A stretch of 64,000 bases of DNA from an uncultured Oscillospiraceae bacterium (GTDB taxonomy: Bacteria > Bacillota > Clostridia > Oscillospirales > Acutalibacteraceae): the NCBI GenBank assembly GCA_902492455.1, contig CABULH010000004.1, forward strand, positions 124,001 to 188,000. The letters run 5' to 3'. This document shows, piece by piece, positions 18,001 to 26,265 of this stretch. A program made the translations under genes and the position numbers. Under the pieces are notes generated by a model. It was given only the letters and a program-made list of their open reading frames with translations. It did no database searches and was not told the DNA's origin. Within the stretch, counting starts at the first letter, position 1. Every line of letters starts with the position of its first letter.

Positions 18001-18279
18001 TTAGTTTTCGCCTCTCATGCTGGCGAAGCACTCACTGCAGTACACAGGGCGATCTTCGCGGGGTTTGAAAGGAACTTTCGCTTCTTTACCGCAGTTGGCG
18101 CAGATAGCGGTGTGCATCTCGCGCTCCGGCTTCGCGGCATTTTTGCGGGCGTCACGGCAGGCCTTGCAGCGCTGAGGCTCGTTCACAAAGCCTTTTTCAG
18201 CGTAGAACTCCTGCTCGCCGGCAGTGAAAACGAATTCGCTGCCACATTCCTTGCAGATCAGAGTCTTGTCTTCGTACAT
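18001..18279 (-). CDS. Small zinc-ribbon protein
   Basis: This 92-residue cytoplasmic protein has four C-x-x-C knuckles: CKEC, CKAC, CANC and CSEC, spaced to form two zinc ribbons. The N-terminal half (MYEDKTLICKECGSEFVFTA, then EPQRCKACR) is a conserved probable zinc-ribbon domain of unknown role. Start at 18279 follows GAGGT at a good distance; an in-frame start lies six codons upstream. Its leader contains a tRNA-like element and a T7 run (see 18308-18371). Confidence 0.85.
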   Translation of the reverse strand: MYEDKTLICKECGSEFVFTAGEQEFYAEKGFVNEPQRCKACRDARKNAAKPEREMHTAICANCGKEAKVPFKPREDRPVYCSECFASMRGEN

Positions 18280-18307
18280 GATTTTACCTCGCTTCAAGAA
18301 AAAAATT

Positions 18308-18371
18308 TGCCCTGCGACGGATTCGGACCGACACCTTTGAAAACCAACGCTCTCCTTAAGCTACCCGGGCA
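18308..18371 (-). other. tRNA-like element in the leader of the zinc-ribbon gene
   Basis: On the minus strand a 64-nt segment has terminal complementarity TGCCC/GGGCA, a D-arm-like TAGCTTAAGGAGAGC, and a T-arm-like CGG-TCCGAAT-CCG. The region where an anticodon 3' stem and variable loop should be is too short and does not pair, so this is not a functional tRNA. A run of seven T follows it. It could be a decayed tRNA or a structured regulatory leader. Confidence 0.4.
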
Positions 18372-18412
18372 TATATCCCAACGGCCAAAACCGCTGTGAA
18401 CAAATGAATCAA

Positions 18413-19015
18413 TCAGCCGGCAAAGGATACCGACGATAGTTTGCGGCGCACGCGCTGCAATGCATTATCCACCGTTTTGGTGGTACAGTGAAGACGCTGG
18501 GCAATCTCCTCATAAGTATATGCGCCAAGGAAGAGCATCAGCACTTCATATTCCAGATCTGTCAACGTCTCCTGCAGCCGCCGCCGGAGCAGCGCCACAT
18601 CTTCCCGCTGCACCACCAGCTGAGCGGGATCGGCTTGTCCGCCGTTTATCCTGGCCGAAAGATCCATTTCTTCTTCCGGATCTTCATAAGCCGAAGCAGC
18701 TGCCTCATCGCTGCCTGCCTGCCGAATGGCGGACAGCATTCGATTCCGGATACATACAGCGGCATACGTGCGAAAGGATGCGCCGCCTTCTTCTCGATAT
18801 GTACGCACCGCTGACAGCAACCCCACAAATCCCTCCTGCGCCAGATCCTCCGCATCCATGGAGACTCGACGGAGACGAAGCGCCTGCTGCTGGATCATAG
18901 GAGCACAGCGGGAAACCAACACGCCGAAGACCTCTTCCGTTCCCTTCCCCGCCAAACGAACCAGCTGTTCATCCGACAAAGCGGTCAAATCGCTCCTGTC
19001 ACCGGGGGAAATCAC
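18413..19015 (-). CDS. sigH: SigH-like RNA polymerase sigma-70 factor
   Basis: The 200-residue protein has sigma-2 (LSDEQLVRLAGKGTEEVFGV, MDAEDLAQEGFVGLLSAVRT) and sigma-4 (YEEIAQRLHCTTKTVDNALQ) and resembles SigH, the factor for entry into stationary phase and sporulation. GTG at 19015 is chosen because GAGGTGG lies 6 nt upstream; ATG 19060 and TTG 19069 are in frame with weaker sites. The symbol is by resemblance; gene context (rlmB/secE in other species) is absent here. Confidence 0.8.
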   Translation of the reverse strand: MISPGDRSDLTALSDEQLVRLAGKGTEEVFGVLVSRCAPMIQQQALRLRRVSMDAEDLAQEGFVGLLSAVRTYREEGGASFRTYAAVCIRNRMLSAIRQAGSDEAAASAYEDPEEEMDLSARINGGQADPAQLVVQREDVALLRRRLQETLTDLEYEVLMLFLGAYTYEEIAQRLHCTTKTVDNALQRVRRKLSSVSFAG

Positions 19016-19160
19016 GGGATACCACCTCAACGCCTTAGTGTGTCCCATCTTTTGGGTCATCTTCGACAACCAACTCGAACACTTGTATTAGTGTATCCGA
19101 TTTCCGCCGAAAAGTCAACAGTTTTTTTAAAATGTTATTCAATGTGTAATAAAATGTCTA

Positions 19161-19201
19161 AAACGCGCCGCTGATTTTTGGCTCATCTCAGCGGCGCGTT
19201 T
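19161..19201 (-). terminator. Terminator of the nfnAB operon
   Basis: AAACGCGCCGCTGA (19161-19174) pairs with TCAGCGGCGCGTTT (19188-19201). On the minus strand it lies about 67 bp after the nfnB stop and is followed by a T-rich run. Confidence 0.8.
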
Positions 19202-19267
19202 GATTACCTTATAAAATTATCCACAATTGATAGTCTATAAAGGTCTATGGTACCCCAATAGATAGAT

Positions 19268-20665
19268 TTATACGGATTTTTCCCGAATATACCGGTCGAT
19301 GGAAGCAGCGGCTTGCTTGCCTGCACCCATAGCCAAAATTACCGTGGCCGCGCCAGTTACCGCGTCTCCTCCGGCGTAAACCCCCTCACGTGTGGTGCGC
19401 ATGGTATCCTCCTCCACAATCAGGCAGCCCTTCCTGTTGGCCTCCAGTCCCGGCGTGGTGGTACGGATCAGCGGATTGGGAGAGTTGCCGATGGCGGCGA
19501 TAACCATATCCACCTCCAACTCAAACCGGCTGTCGGGTACCGGAACCGGACGGCGGCGGCCGGAGGCATCCGGTTCACCAAGCTCCATCCGTTCACACTC
19601 CAGTGCACGGACAAAGCCGTTTTCGTCGCCGTGAACGGCCACAGGAGCGGTAAGGAAGCGGAAGGTCACACCTTCTTCTTTAGCATGGTGGATTTCCTCC
19701 AACCGGGCAGGCATCTCCTCTTCGCCACGGCGATAAACGATATACACATCTTCCGCACCCATGCGTTTAGCGCAGCGGGCGGCGTCCATAGCCACGTTGC
19801 CGCCGCCGACCACCGCCACTCTTTTGGCACGCTGCACCGGCGTATCATAGCCATCCCGATAAGCTTTCATCAAATTGATCCGGGTGAGGAACTCATTAGC
19901 TGACGATACCCCCAGCAGCCCCTCGCCAGGGATTCCCAGAAATCCAGGCAACCCGGCACCACTGCCGACGAAAATCGCCTCATATCCCATCTCAAACAGT
20001 TCGTCGAGAGATAAAACCTTACCGATGACCATATTGGTGCGGATATCCACTCCCAGCTCCCGCAGACCGTCGATTTCCCGCTGGACAATCTCCTTGGGCA
20101 GCCGGAACTCCGGTATACCGTACATCAGCACACCGCCCGCCGTATGAAAAGCTTCAAACACTGTTACTTCGTATCCCTGCTTGGCCAGATCTCCCGCGCA
20201 GGTCAGGCCGGAAGGCCCAGATCCTATCACCGCTACTTTATGACCGTTGGAAGTCGGCTTTACAGCAGCCGCTTTCTCCTGAGCCATATGGCGGTCAGCC
20301 ACAAACCTCTCCAATCGTCCAATGGCTACCGGTTCTCCCTTGACACCCCGCACACATTTGGCTTCACACTGGGTTTCCTGGGGGCATACCCGGCCGCACA
20401 CGGCGGGCAGGGAACTGGTTTTGGCGATGATGTTGTAGGCGCCTTTATAATCCTGCTCCACAATCCGGGCAATAAAATCGGGGATTCCTACATTGACCGG
20501 GCAGCCCGCAACACAGGGACGATGTTTGCAGTTCAGGCAGCGCGCCGCTTCATTCAAAGCCATCTCTTCCGTGTATCCCAAGGCAACCTCTTCAAAATTC
20601 CCGGCCCGCACCGCCGCTTCCTGTTCGGGCATGGGCGTCTTTTCCATTTGCTTGTTCACAGCCAT
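19268..20665 (-). CDS. nfnB: NADH-dependent ferredoxin:NADP+ oxidoreductase subunit B
   Basis: NfnB is the large FAD and 2x[4Fe-4S] subunit of the bifurcating transhydrogenase that couples NADPH to NADH and ferredoxin. The 465 residues match the family. The N-terminal cluster ligands are CLNCKHRPCVAGCPV and CGRVCPQETQCEAKCV; GSGPSGL and GGGNVAMD mark the FAD and NADP sites. By sequence alone it is close to the glutamate synthase small chain, but no large subunit is present and nfnA is directly upstream (40 bp), which settles the role. Start ATG 20665; the ribosome site is weak. Confidence 0.9.
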   Translation of the reverse strand: MAVNKQMEKTPMPEQEAAVRAGNFEEVALGYTEEMALNEAARCLNCKHRPCVAGCPVNVGIPDFIARIVEQDYKGAYNIIAKTSSLPAVCGRVCPQETQCEAKCVRGVKGEPVAIGRLERFVADRHMAQEKAAAVKPTSNGHKVAVIGSGPSGLTCAGDLAKQGYEVTVFEAFHTAGGVLMYGIPEFRLPKEIVQREIDGLRELGVDIRTNMVIGKVLSLDELFEMGYEAIFVGSGAGLPGFLGIPGEGLLGVSSANEFLTRINLMKAYRDGYDTPVQRAKRVAVVGGGNVAMDAARCAKRMGAEDVYIVYRRGEEEMPARLEEIHHAKEEGVTFRFLTAPVAVHGDENGFVRALECERMELGEPDASGRRRPVPVPDSRFELEVDMVIAAIGNSPNPLIRTTTPGLEANRKGCLIVEEDTMRTTREGVYAGGDAVTGAATVILAMGAGKQAAASIDRYIREKSV

Positions 20666-20705
20666 GGCAATATACCAACCTTTCCGGATCAACTGTTATG
20701 TATAA

Positions 20706-21533
20706 TCAGGCTTCTTCCACGAAACGCAGCCGACAAGCATGTTCCTGCTCACGATACTGCGTCAGACGCTTCATCGCCTCGTCCCAGTCGATTTCATGGG
20801 CATCGAACTCCGGGCCGTCCACACAGGCAAATTTCGTTTGGCCTCCCACCGTCAGGCGGCAGCCGCCGCACATACCGGTACCGTCAATCATGATGGGATT
20901 CATGCTCACCACGGTTTTGATGCCGTAACCCCTGGTTAATTCCGCTACAGCCCGCATCATAGGCAGCGGCCCAATAGCCATCACCAGATCATACGTTTCG
21001 CCGGCATCCAGCAATTCTTTGAGCTTAACGGTGACAAAGCCTTTGTTACCGTTGGAACCATCGTCGGTCATCACATACAGCCGGTCGCTGACCGCGGCGA
21101 ATTCCTCTTCCAGCATCACAATATCCTTGTTGCGGAAGCCTGCAATCATATCCACATGAGCGCCCGCTTCATGAAAGGCCTTGGCCTCCGGATAGGCGAT
21201 GGCACAACCCACGCCGCCGCCTACCACCGCTACCCGGTGATGCCCCTCCAGTTCCGTAGCGCGGCCCAACGGTCCCACGAAATCCAGAATGGCGTCTCCT
21301 TCTTCCAGAGTATCCAGCAGAAGAGTGGTTTTCCCCACCTTCTGGAACATGATGGTGACAGTACCTTTATCCGCATCATGATCCGCTATGGTAAGAGGGA
21401 TTCTCTCCCCCTCCTCATTAACCCGCAGAATAATAAACTGCCCGGCGCGGGCCTTGCGGGCTATAAAAGGCGCTTCCACCTCCATCAGAGTAACAAAAGC
21501 GTTCAGCGCTCGTTTCTTGACAATCGTATACAA
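20706..21533 (-). CDS. nfnA: NADH-dependent ferredoxin:NADP+ oxidoreductase subunit A
   Basis: NfnA carries FAD and one [2Fe-2S] cluster. The 275 residues show a ferredoxin-reductase FAD domain (GQFIILRVNE, RIPLTIAD), an NAD domain (AVVGGGVGCAIAYP) and a C-terminal cluster motif D-GTGMCGGCR...FAC, with one Asp and three Cys as known for Nfn rather than four Cys. The start is TTG 21533: GGAGGAGG sits 7 nt upstream, while the in-frame ATG at 21557 lacks a site. It is the first gene of the nfnAB operon. Confidence 0.9.
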   Translation of the reverse strand: MYTIVKKRALNAFVTLMEVEAPFIARKARAGQFIILRVNEEGERIPLTIADHDADKGTVTIMFQKVGKTTLLLDTLEEGDAILDFVGPLGRATELEGHHRVAVVGGGVGCAIAYPEAKAFHEAGAHVDMIAGFRNKDIVMLEEEFAAVSDRLYVMTDDGSNGNKGFVTVKLKELLDAGETYDLVMAIGPLPMMRAVAELTRGYGIKTVVSMNPIMIDGTGMCGGCRLTVGGQTKFACVDGPEFDAHEIDWDEAMKRLTQYREQEHACRLRFVEEA

Positions 21534-21685
21534 GACGATTCCTCCTCCAGCCGACATTACAGATACTTTTATAGTGTACCATATATCCCCCCTCAAAAAC
21601 AAGATGCAATTTCATAGTTTTCTCCCTGCATATTTCCCCGCGCCGTCGAATAATCCTTCAACGATGCGGGGAAATAATGGATGAT

Positions 21686-22587
21686 CTATTTGATTCTGCA
21701 CACAGGCAGCCAAAGCTCGATGTACCGCTGATCCTTATCGTGAGCCCAGTGGCTAACCTCGATTTCAGGCGCCTGGGCCAACTCATATCCACTGGAAGGC
21801 AACCATTCCATCACCACCTGACGTCGAAGCTCCAAATGTTCTTGGGTGGGATACTGGCTCCGTCTAGTTTCAAATACTGCATATGTCGCCGCCGGCACAG
21901 CTATTTCTTGGAAACGCTCCCTTTCTTCCGGTTCCAGCGTTCCATAGTCTCCTTTAGCCGCTCGAAGCCGCACTTTCTCCTCCAACAGTACCGCGATGGC
22001 AAAATCATAACCATCGTCCTCAATATTATCCACAATGCAATAGGTGGTTTCATCGTCCCATGCCAAACCATGCAGGATATACTGATTGGCCCTGGTGGAA
22101 CAGAAAAAATCTCCTTCCTGTTGAGAGCGTTCACCGGGGATTCCTTTGAATCGACGCTTGTAACCGGTAAAAACCATCGCCGGCTTCTCTTCCAAACGAT
22201 AACGCATATCATGACCGCCTTTCAATAAAACTTGAAGGGAAAGCCGGGAAAAGAATTTCAGGGCAGCGCCATGTCTCCTAGCCTCGATCGGAGTTATCCC
22301 ATGAAATCGGGCAAAAGCTTTGGTAAAGCTATCCGGACTCTCATAACCGTATTTCAAAGCCAGATCGATTACCCGGATATCCGTCTGCAGCAGCCACTTC
22401 CCGCCAAAGACAGCCGTCTGTTGCGGATATATTCCCCCAATGTATAACCGGACAAAATCCCGAAAACCCGCTGGAAGTGAAAGCTGGAACAGTAGGCCAG
22501 AGATGCGATTTTCTCATATTTCAATTCATCCGTCAGATGCTCCTCCATATAGTCTATCGCTCGCTGCATTCCTGTAACCCAATCCAT
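21686..22587 (-). pseudogene. AraC-family regulator with GyrI-like effector domain, frameshifted
   Basis: The start at 22587 (GGGAGGTG upstream) encodes an AraC HTH, MDWVTGMQRAIDYMEEHLTD..., that runs out of frame after RRLSLAGS near 22395. The expected continuation (LLQTDIRVIDLALKYGYESP, then DSFTKAFARFHGITP) is present in the +1 frame and continues through a GyrI/Rob-like small-molecule-binding domain to 21686. One missing base in a Ser-Glu codon pair explains the break. A sequencing error or a recent mutation are both possible. The gene is otherwise intact. Confidence 0.85.
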
Positions 22588-22667
22588 CTGCCGGCACCTC
22601 CCTTTGTCTTCCAATATATCATGATGCAAAACTGCTGTCCCGCTTTTTTGTGCGCTTTTCAATCTGT

Positions 22668-22699
22668 TCAAAACAAAACCCGTCCGATAAATCAGACGG
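22668..22699 (-). terminator. Terminator of the lipoprotein gene
   Basis: On the minus strand ACCCGTC pairs with GACGGGT (22681-22702 region) and is followed by TTTTGTTTT, about 15 bp past the lipoprotein stop. Confidence 0.8.
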
Positions 22700-22712
22700 G
22701 TCGGTATTTATC

Positions 22713-23228
22713 TTATGCATCCGGCAGCTGAGCCTCTAGTTTTTCCATCAGCGCCCGGGCATGCTTTAGCATGGTAATTTTCTTAGCGTCCGGCTCCTGC
22801 ATCCGAATGCCGATCATATAGCCTTTTGTCAGCTTCAGCAGTTCTTGAGCGGAGGTACTCCACTTGGCGTTCTCTCCGCTTTCCTCATCGTCTTTCAAAT
22901 CAAGATAGTTGGAACAGGCTTGGTCGAAATATTCCTGGGATGCCTTATCCATATTAATGTCCACTGTGAATTGAAAATCTTCCGAAGTGAAGCGAATCCA
23001 GATGCCGCCTTCATACACCTCAGGCCCCGACACCTCCTGCTCCAGAATTTCCGATACCTCCTGAGCCGTCAGCATTTTTTCCAGCTCCACTCCCAGTATA
23101 GGCGGAACACTGGATAGTTCCTCGGTGGAAGATGGCTCCGCTGCAGAAGATGCGGTTTTGTCGCCGGCGCAGCCAGCCATGCCGATAGTCAACAACGCCG
23201 CCAGTATTCCGGCCAATATCCGTTTCAT
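22713..23228 (-). CDS. Hypothetical lipoprotein
   Basis: The 171-residue protein has a lipoprotein signal peptide: MKR, a hydrophobic core (ILAGILAALLTIG) and the lipobox MAGC with Cys at about residue 20. A Ser/Thr/Glu-rich linker follows, then an acidic soluble domain with no recognised family. It should be anchored to the outer face of the membrane. It has its own promoter overlapping the 3' end of ligA and a terminator. Confidence 0.8.
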   Translation of the reverse strand: MKRILAGILAALLTIGMAGCAGDKTASSAAEPSSTEELSSVPPILGVELEKMLTAQEVSEILEQEVSGPEVYEGGIWIRFTSEDFQFTVDINMDKASQEYFDQACSNYLDLKDDEESGENAKWSTSAQELLKLTKGYMIGIRMQEPDAKKITMLKHARALMEKLEAQLPDA

Positions 23229-23283
23229 ACCACGATTTTCCTTTCCTGCCGCCCTCTTACGGCGAATTTATTCATTGCTATCC

Positions 23284-23312
23284 AGTATAGCAAAATTCTG
23301 CCGGTTGAGCAA
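23284..23312 (-). promoter_or_regulatory. Promoter of the lipoprotein gene
   Basis: On the minus strand TTGCTC (23312-23307) and TATACT (23289-23284) are separated by 17 bp, immediately after the ligA stop codon. Confidence 0.75.
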
Positions 23313-23313
23313 G

Positions 23314-25296
23314 TCAGGCGTTCACCATAGTCATAAATTCCGCTTCATCAATGATCCGGACTCCCAGTTGCTGTGCCTTTGTGAGCTTGCTTCCCGCATC
23401 CTCGCCCGCCAAAACCACCGAAGTTTTTTTGGATACGCTTCCTGCGGTCTTGCCGCCTAATTTCTCAATAATCGCTGCCGCTTCATCCCGTTTCAAAGTG
23501 GGCAGAGTACCGGTGAGTACGAATGTCATGCCGGAAAAGCGGCTGTCGGTCCGTTCGGTTCGGCAGAGCATGTTAACGCCTGCTTCTTTCAGCTGTTCCA
23601 CAAAATGCCGGGATTGAGGAAGAGAGAAGAAACGAACCACGCTTTCCGCCATAATTCCGCCGAATCCGTCGATGGCGTTAATTTCTTCCAAAGTGGCATC
23701 CATCACCGCCTCCATATGGCCGAACCGGTCGGCCAGCAGCTTGGCCGCTTTTTGTCCGATATGCCGGATTCCCAAAGCATATATGACCCGAAACAAATCG
23801 CACTCCTTGGATGTTTCAATGGCAGCCAGCAGATTATTGGCGGATTTTTCTCCCATTCTTTCCAAATCCACCAGATCTTCCCGTTTTAGCTTGTAAAGTT
23901 CATAAGCATTACGCACCAAATTTTCGTCCACCAATTGCTCCAATACCGCCGGACCTAATCCTTCGATATCCATTGCATCCCGGGAAGCGAAATGGATCAG
24001 ATGCCGCAATACCTGAGCGGGGCATTCTGGATTGCTGCAGCGCAACGCCGCCTCTCCGTCCTCCCGCGCTACAGGTGAACCACAGGAAGGGCAGTGATCC
24101 GGCATACGGTAGGGCGTGGAATCGGAAGCATGGGAGGCCACCCGCACCACCTCTGGAATAATCTCCCCTGCCTTGCGCAACACCACCCGGTCGCCAATGC
24201 CGATTTCCTTTTCGTTGATAAAATCCTCGTTGTGGAGAGAGGCCCTGCTTACTGTGGTACCAGACAGGGTCACCGGCTCAAAAACGCCTGTAGGGGTCAG
24301 CACGCCGGTGCGTCCGACCTTAACCTCCACATCCACAATAGTGGTCTCCTTCTCTTCCGGAGGATATTTGAAGGCTGCCGCCCATTTAGGAAATTTGGAG
24401 GTGCTGCCCAGCAGCTCTCTCTGCGAAAAGTTATTTACCTTTACAACCGCACCGTCGATATCAAAAGGGAAAGAATGGCGTTCCCGGCCAATGCGTTCCA
24501 CCTCTTGGATCACTTCTTCTATAGAACCAGTGACTCTATAGAAAGGAATAATAGATAATCCCATTGCCTTCATCCATTCCAGCGAAGCGGAATGGGTGAG
24601 AACCTCCTGTCCATCTGCCAGCTGTAGATTAAAGACAAAAATATCCAGATTTCGGCTGCGGGTAACGGCAGAATCCTTCTGCCGCAAGGAACCTGCCGCC
24701 GCATTGCGGGGATTTTTAAAGGTTTTCTCTCCCTCCAGCTCCTGTCGTTCCACCAATGCGGCAAAGCTTTCCCTGGGCATGTATACCTCTCCCCGGACGA
24801 TGATTCGCTGCACCGGCTCCCGTAGTATCTTGGGTATAGAGCGGATCACCCGCAGGTTGGCGGAAACATCCTCACCGACTTCTCCATCGCCACGGGTGGC
24901 GCCCCGATAAAAACGTCCATTCCTATATTCCAGCGCCACCGAGAGTCCGTCGATTTTCGGCTCCACCACATATTCCGGCTGGTCTATCACCTCGCGCACC
25001 CTGGCATCGAACTCCCGCAGCTCCTCCAGAGAAAAGACATCCTGCAAACTGGCCATAGGAACCTCGTGCTGAACAGGGCTGAAAAGATTGGAGACTTCCC
25101 CGTGGACCTTCTGGGTGTAGGAATCCGGCGTGATCAGCTGCGGATAGGCGGCTTCCAACTCCCGCAGTTCACGCGTCAGAGCGTCAAACTCGTCATCCTC
25201 TATCTCCGGTGCATCCTCATCATAATATCGCCTGCTGTGATAATCGATCTGTTCCCGCAGTTCCAACACGCGCTTTTGCGCCGCATCCAATTCCAT
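23314..25296 (-). CDS. ligA: NAD+-dependent DNA ligase LigA
   Basis: LigA seals nicks in DNA with NAD+. The 660 residues have the expected order: domain Ia (RRYYDEDAPEIEDDEFD), adenylation domain with the nucleophilic Lys in EPKIDGLSVAL, OB fold, a four-Cys zinc finger (CPSC...CSNPEC), helix-hairpin-helix region and a C-terminal BRCT domain (FSGMTFVLTGTLPTLK). Start ATG 25296 gives the standard MELDAAQKRVLELREQ beginning. It is 105 bp downstream of yunB on the same strand. Confidence 0.95.
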   Translation of the reverse strand: MELDAAQKRVLELREQIDYHSRRYYDEDAPEIEDDEFDALTRELRELEAAYPQLITPDSYTQKVHGEVSNLFSPVQHEVPMASLQDVFSLEELREFDARVREVIDQPEYVVEPKIDGLSVALEYRNGRFYRGATRGDGEVGEDVSANLRVIRSIPKILREPVQRIIVRGEVYMPRESFAALVERQELEGEKTFKNPRNAAAGSLRQKDSAVTRSRNLDIFVFNLQLADGQEVLTHSASLEWMKAMGLSIIPFYRVTGSIEEVIQEVERIGRERHSFPFDIDGAVVKVNNFSQRELLGSTSKFPKWAAAFKYPPEEKETTIVDVEVKVGRTGVLTPTGVFEPVTLSGTTVSRASLHNEDFINEKEIGIGDRVVLRKAGEIIPEVVRVASHASDSTPYRMPDHCPSCGSPVAREDGEAALRCSNPECPAQVLRHLIHFASRDAMDIEGLGPAVLEQLVDENLVRNAYELYKLKREDLVDLERMGEKSANNLLAAIETSKECDLFRVIYALGIRHIGQKAAKLLADRFGHMEAVMDATLEEINAIDGFGGIMAESVVRFFSLPQSRHFVEQLKEAGVNMLCRTERTDSRFSGMTFVLTGTLPTLKRDEAAAIIEKLGGKTAGSVSKKTSVVLAGEDAGSKLTKAQQLGVRIIDEAEFMTMVNA

Positions 25297-25401
25297 TTCG
25301 ATTTCGGTCCTTTCCAAGGCTATGTCATCTTTTATCTTCCGCTTTATTTCTCGGGAAATAGAATCCAACGCTAGTAGTATATCAAAAACGCCGGCAAAAA
25401 T

Positions 25402-26130
25402 CTATTCTTCGATTGTACTTTCTTCTGCTTCTCCCAGATTCGCCACCCGGCCGTCCACATCGATAAAGGTCTCCGGCACCTTTCCAATCAAAACGGTTTC
25501 TGCAATAATGAAGGTGGTGTTCAGCGTAGTTGTGGCATCTTCTCCCGGAATGGCGGCATACAGCGCCACCGTAATGTCCATCATCAGCTGATGGCTGGTC
25601 TGATTAATACCAGCGCTTTCAAAACGGCTGGCCATTTGTGTGGTGGCTGCCCCGGAAAGGCTGATCTTCACCGGTATCCTCGGTCCTCGGCCGGTAAGCA
25701 GATCGCCCTTGAGAAGGGTGCCCATGGGAATACGAATCGTCATATTTTGATGTTTTTTCAGCTGATTTAAAATCTCAGTGGTCACACTGGCCTTCAGTGC
25801 ATTGACCTTCACCGTATCCGCCTCTACGGAAACAATGTTCCCTTGGACGTCCTTCTCCACCCGCATCAGATCCGTGTAGCGTACACCCTCCCGCTCCAAT
25901 ACAGCGGTGACCGCGTCGTTGATAGCTTGCGTACCTACCAGCTTCGCCTGGGTCAATCCATAAGAACCGATCAGCGGCCGTACATGAGCATTCAGGACCA
26001 GAAACAGAATAAAAATCGCGCACAGCATCGCTGCCAACCGGAATCGGCGGCGCCTGATCTGTTCTCTCCGCCCACCCATCGACCGCCGGGATCTCGTCCA
26101 TCTTCTGCGGGATTGCAGCGTTCTGCGCAT
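25402..26130 (-). CDS. yunB: Sporulation protein YunB
   Basis: The 242-residue protein has a basic N-terminus, one transmembrane helix (LAAMLCAIFILFLVLNAHV) and a long extracytoplasmic region with the YunB pattern (INDAVTAVLEREGVRYTDLM, PMGTLLKGDLLTGRGPRIPV). In Bacillus yunB is expressed in the mother cell and needed for efficient sporulation; its mechanism is unknown. An in-frame ATG lies 11 codons upstream at 26163; 26130 is favoured by AAAGGGGCGAGG. Confidence 0.88.
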   Translation of the reverse strand: MRRTLQSRRRWTRSRRSMGGRREQIRRRRFRLAAMLCAIFILFLVLNAHVRPLIGSYGLTQAKLVGTQAINDAVTAVLEREGVRYTDLMRVEKDVQGNIVSVEADTVKVNALKASVTTEILNQLKKHQNMTIRIPMGTLLKGDLLTGRGPRIPVKISLSGAATTQMASRFESAGINQTSHQLMMDITVALYAAIPGEDATTTLNTTFIIAETVLIGKVPETFIDVDGRVANLGEAEESTIEE

Positions 26131-26203
26131 TGTCCTCGCCCCTTTGCAGCATTTTCTCTTCATACTGCCATCTTACGCAGCGAACGAAAAAAGGTGCAAA
26201 AAA

Positions 26204-26240
26204 AGCGTGAAAAACGGACAGAAATTCCGTTTTTCACGCT
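26204..26240 (-). terminator. Terminator of the cmk-plsC-ispH/rpsA operon
   Basis: AGCGTGAAAAACGGA (26204-26218) pairs perfectly with TCCGTTTTTCACGCT (26226-26240). On the minus strand seven T follow, 25 bp after the ispH/rpsA stop. Confidence 0.92.
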
Positions 26241-26265
26241 TGCAGAGCTAAATTGCTTATTCGGA

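Noticed and set aside
18308..18371. Functional tRNA-Sec or tRNA-Ser
   Set aside because: At 64 nt the element lacks a pairable anticodon stem and has an atypical T loop.
19268..20665. Glutamate synthase small subunit
   Set aside because: No large subunit is present and nfnA lies directly upstream; NfnB explains both genes.
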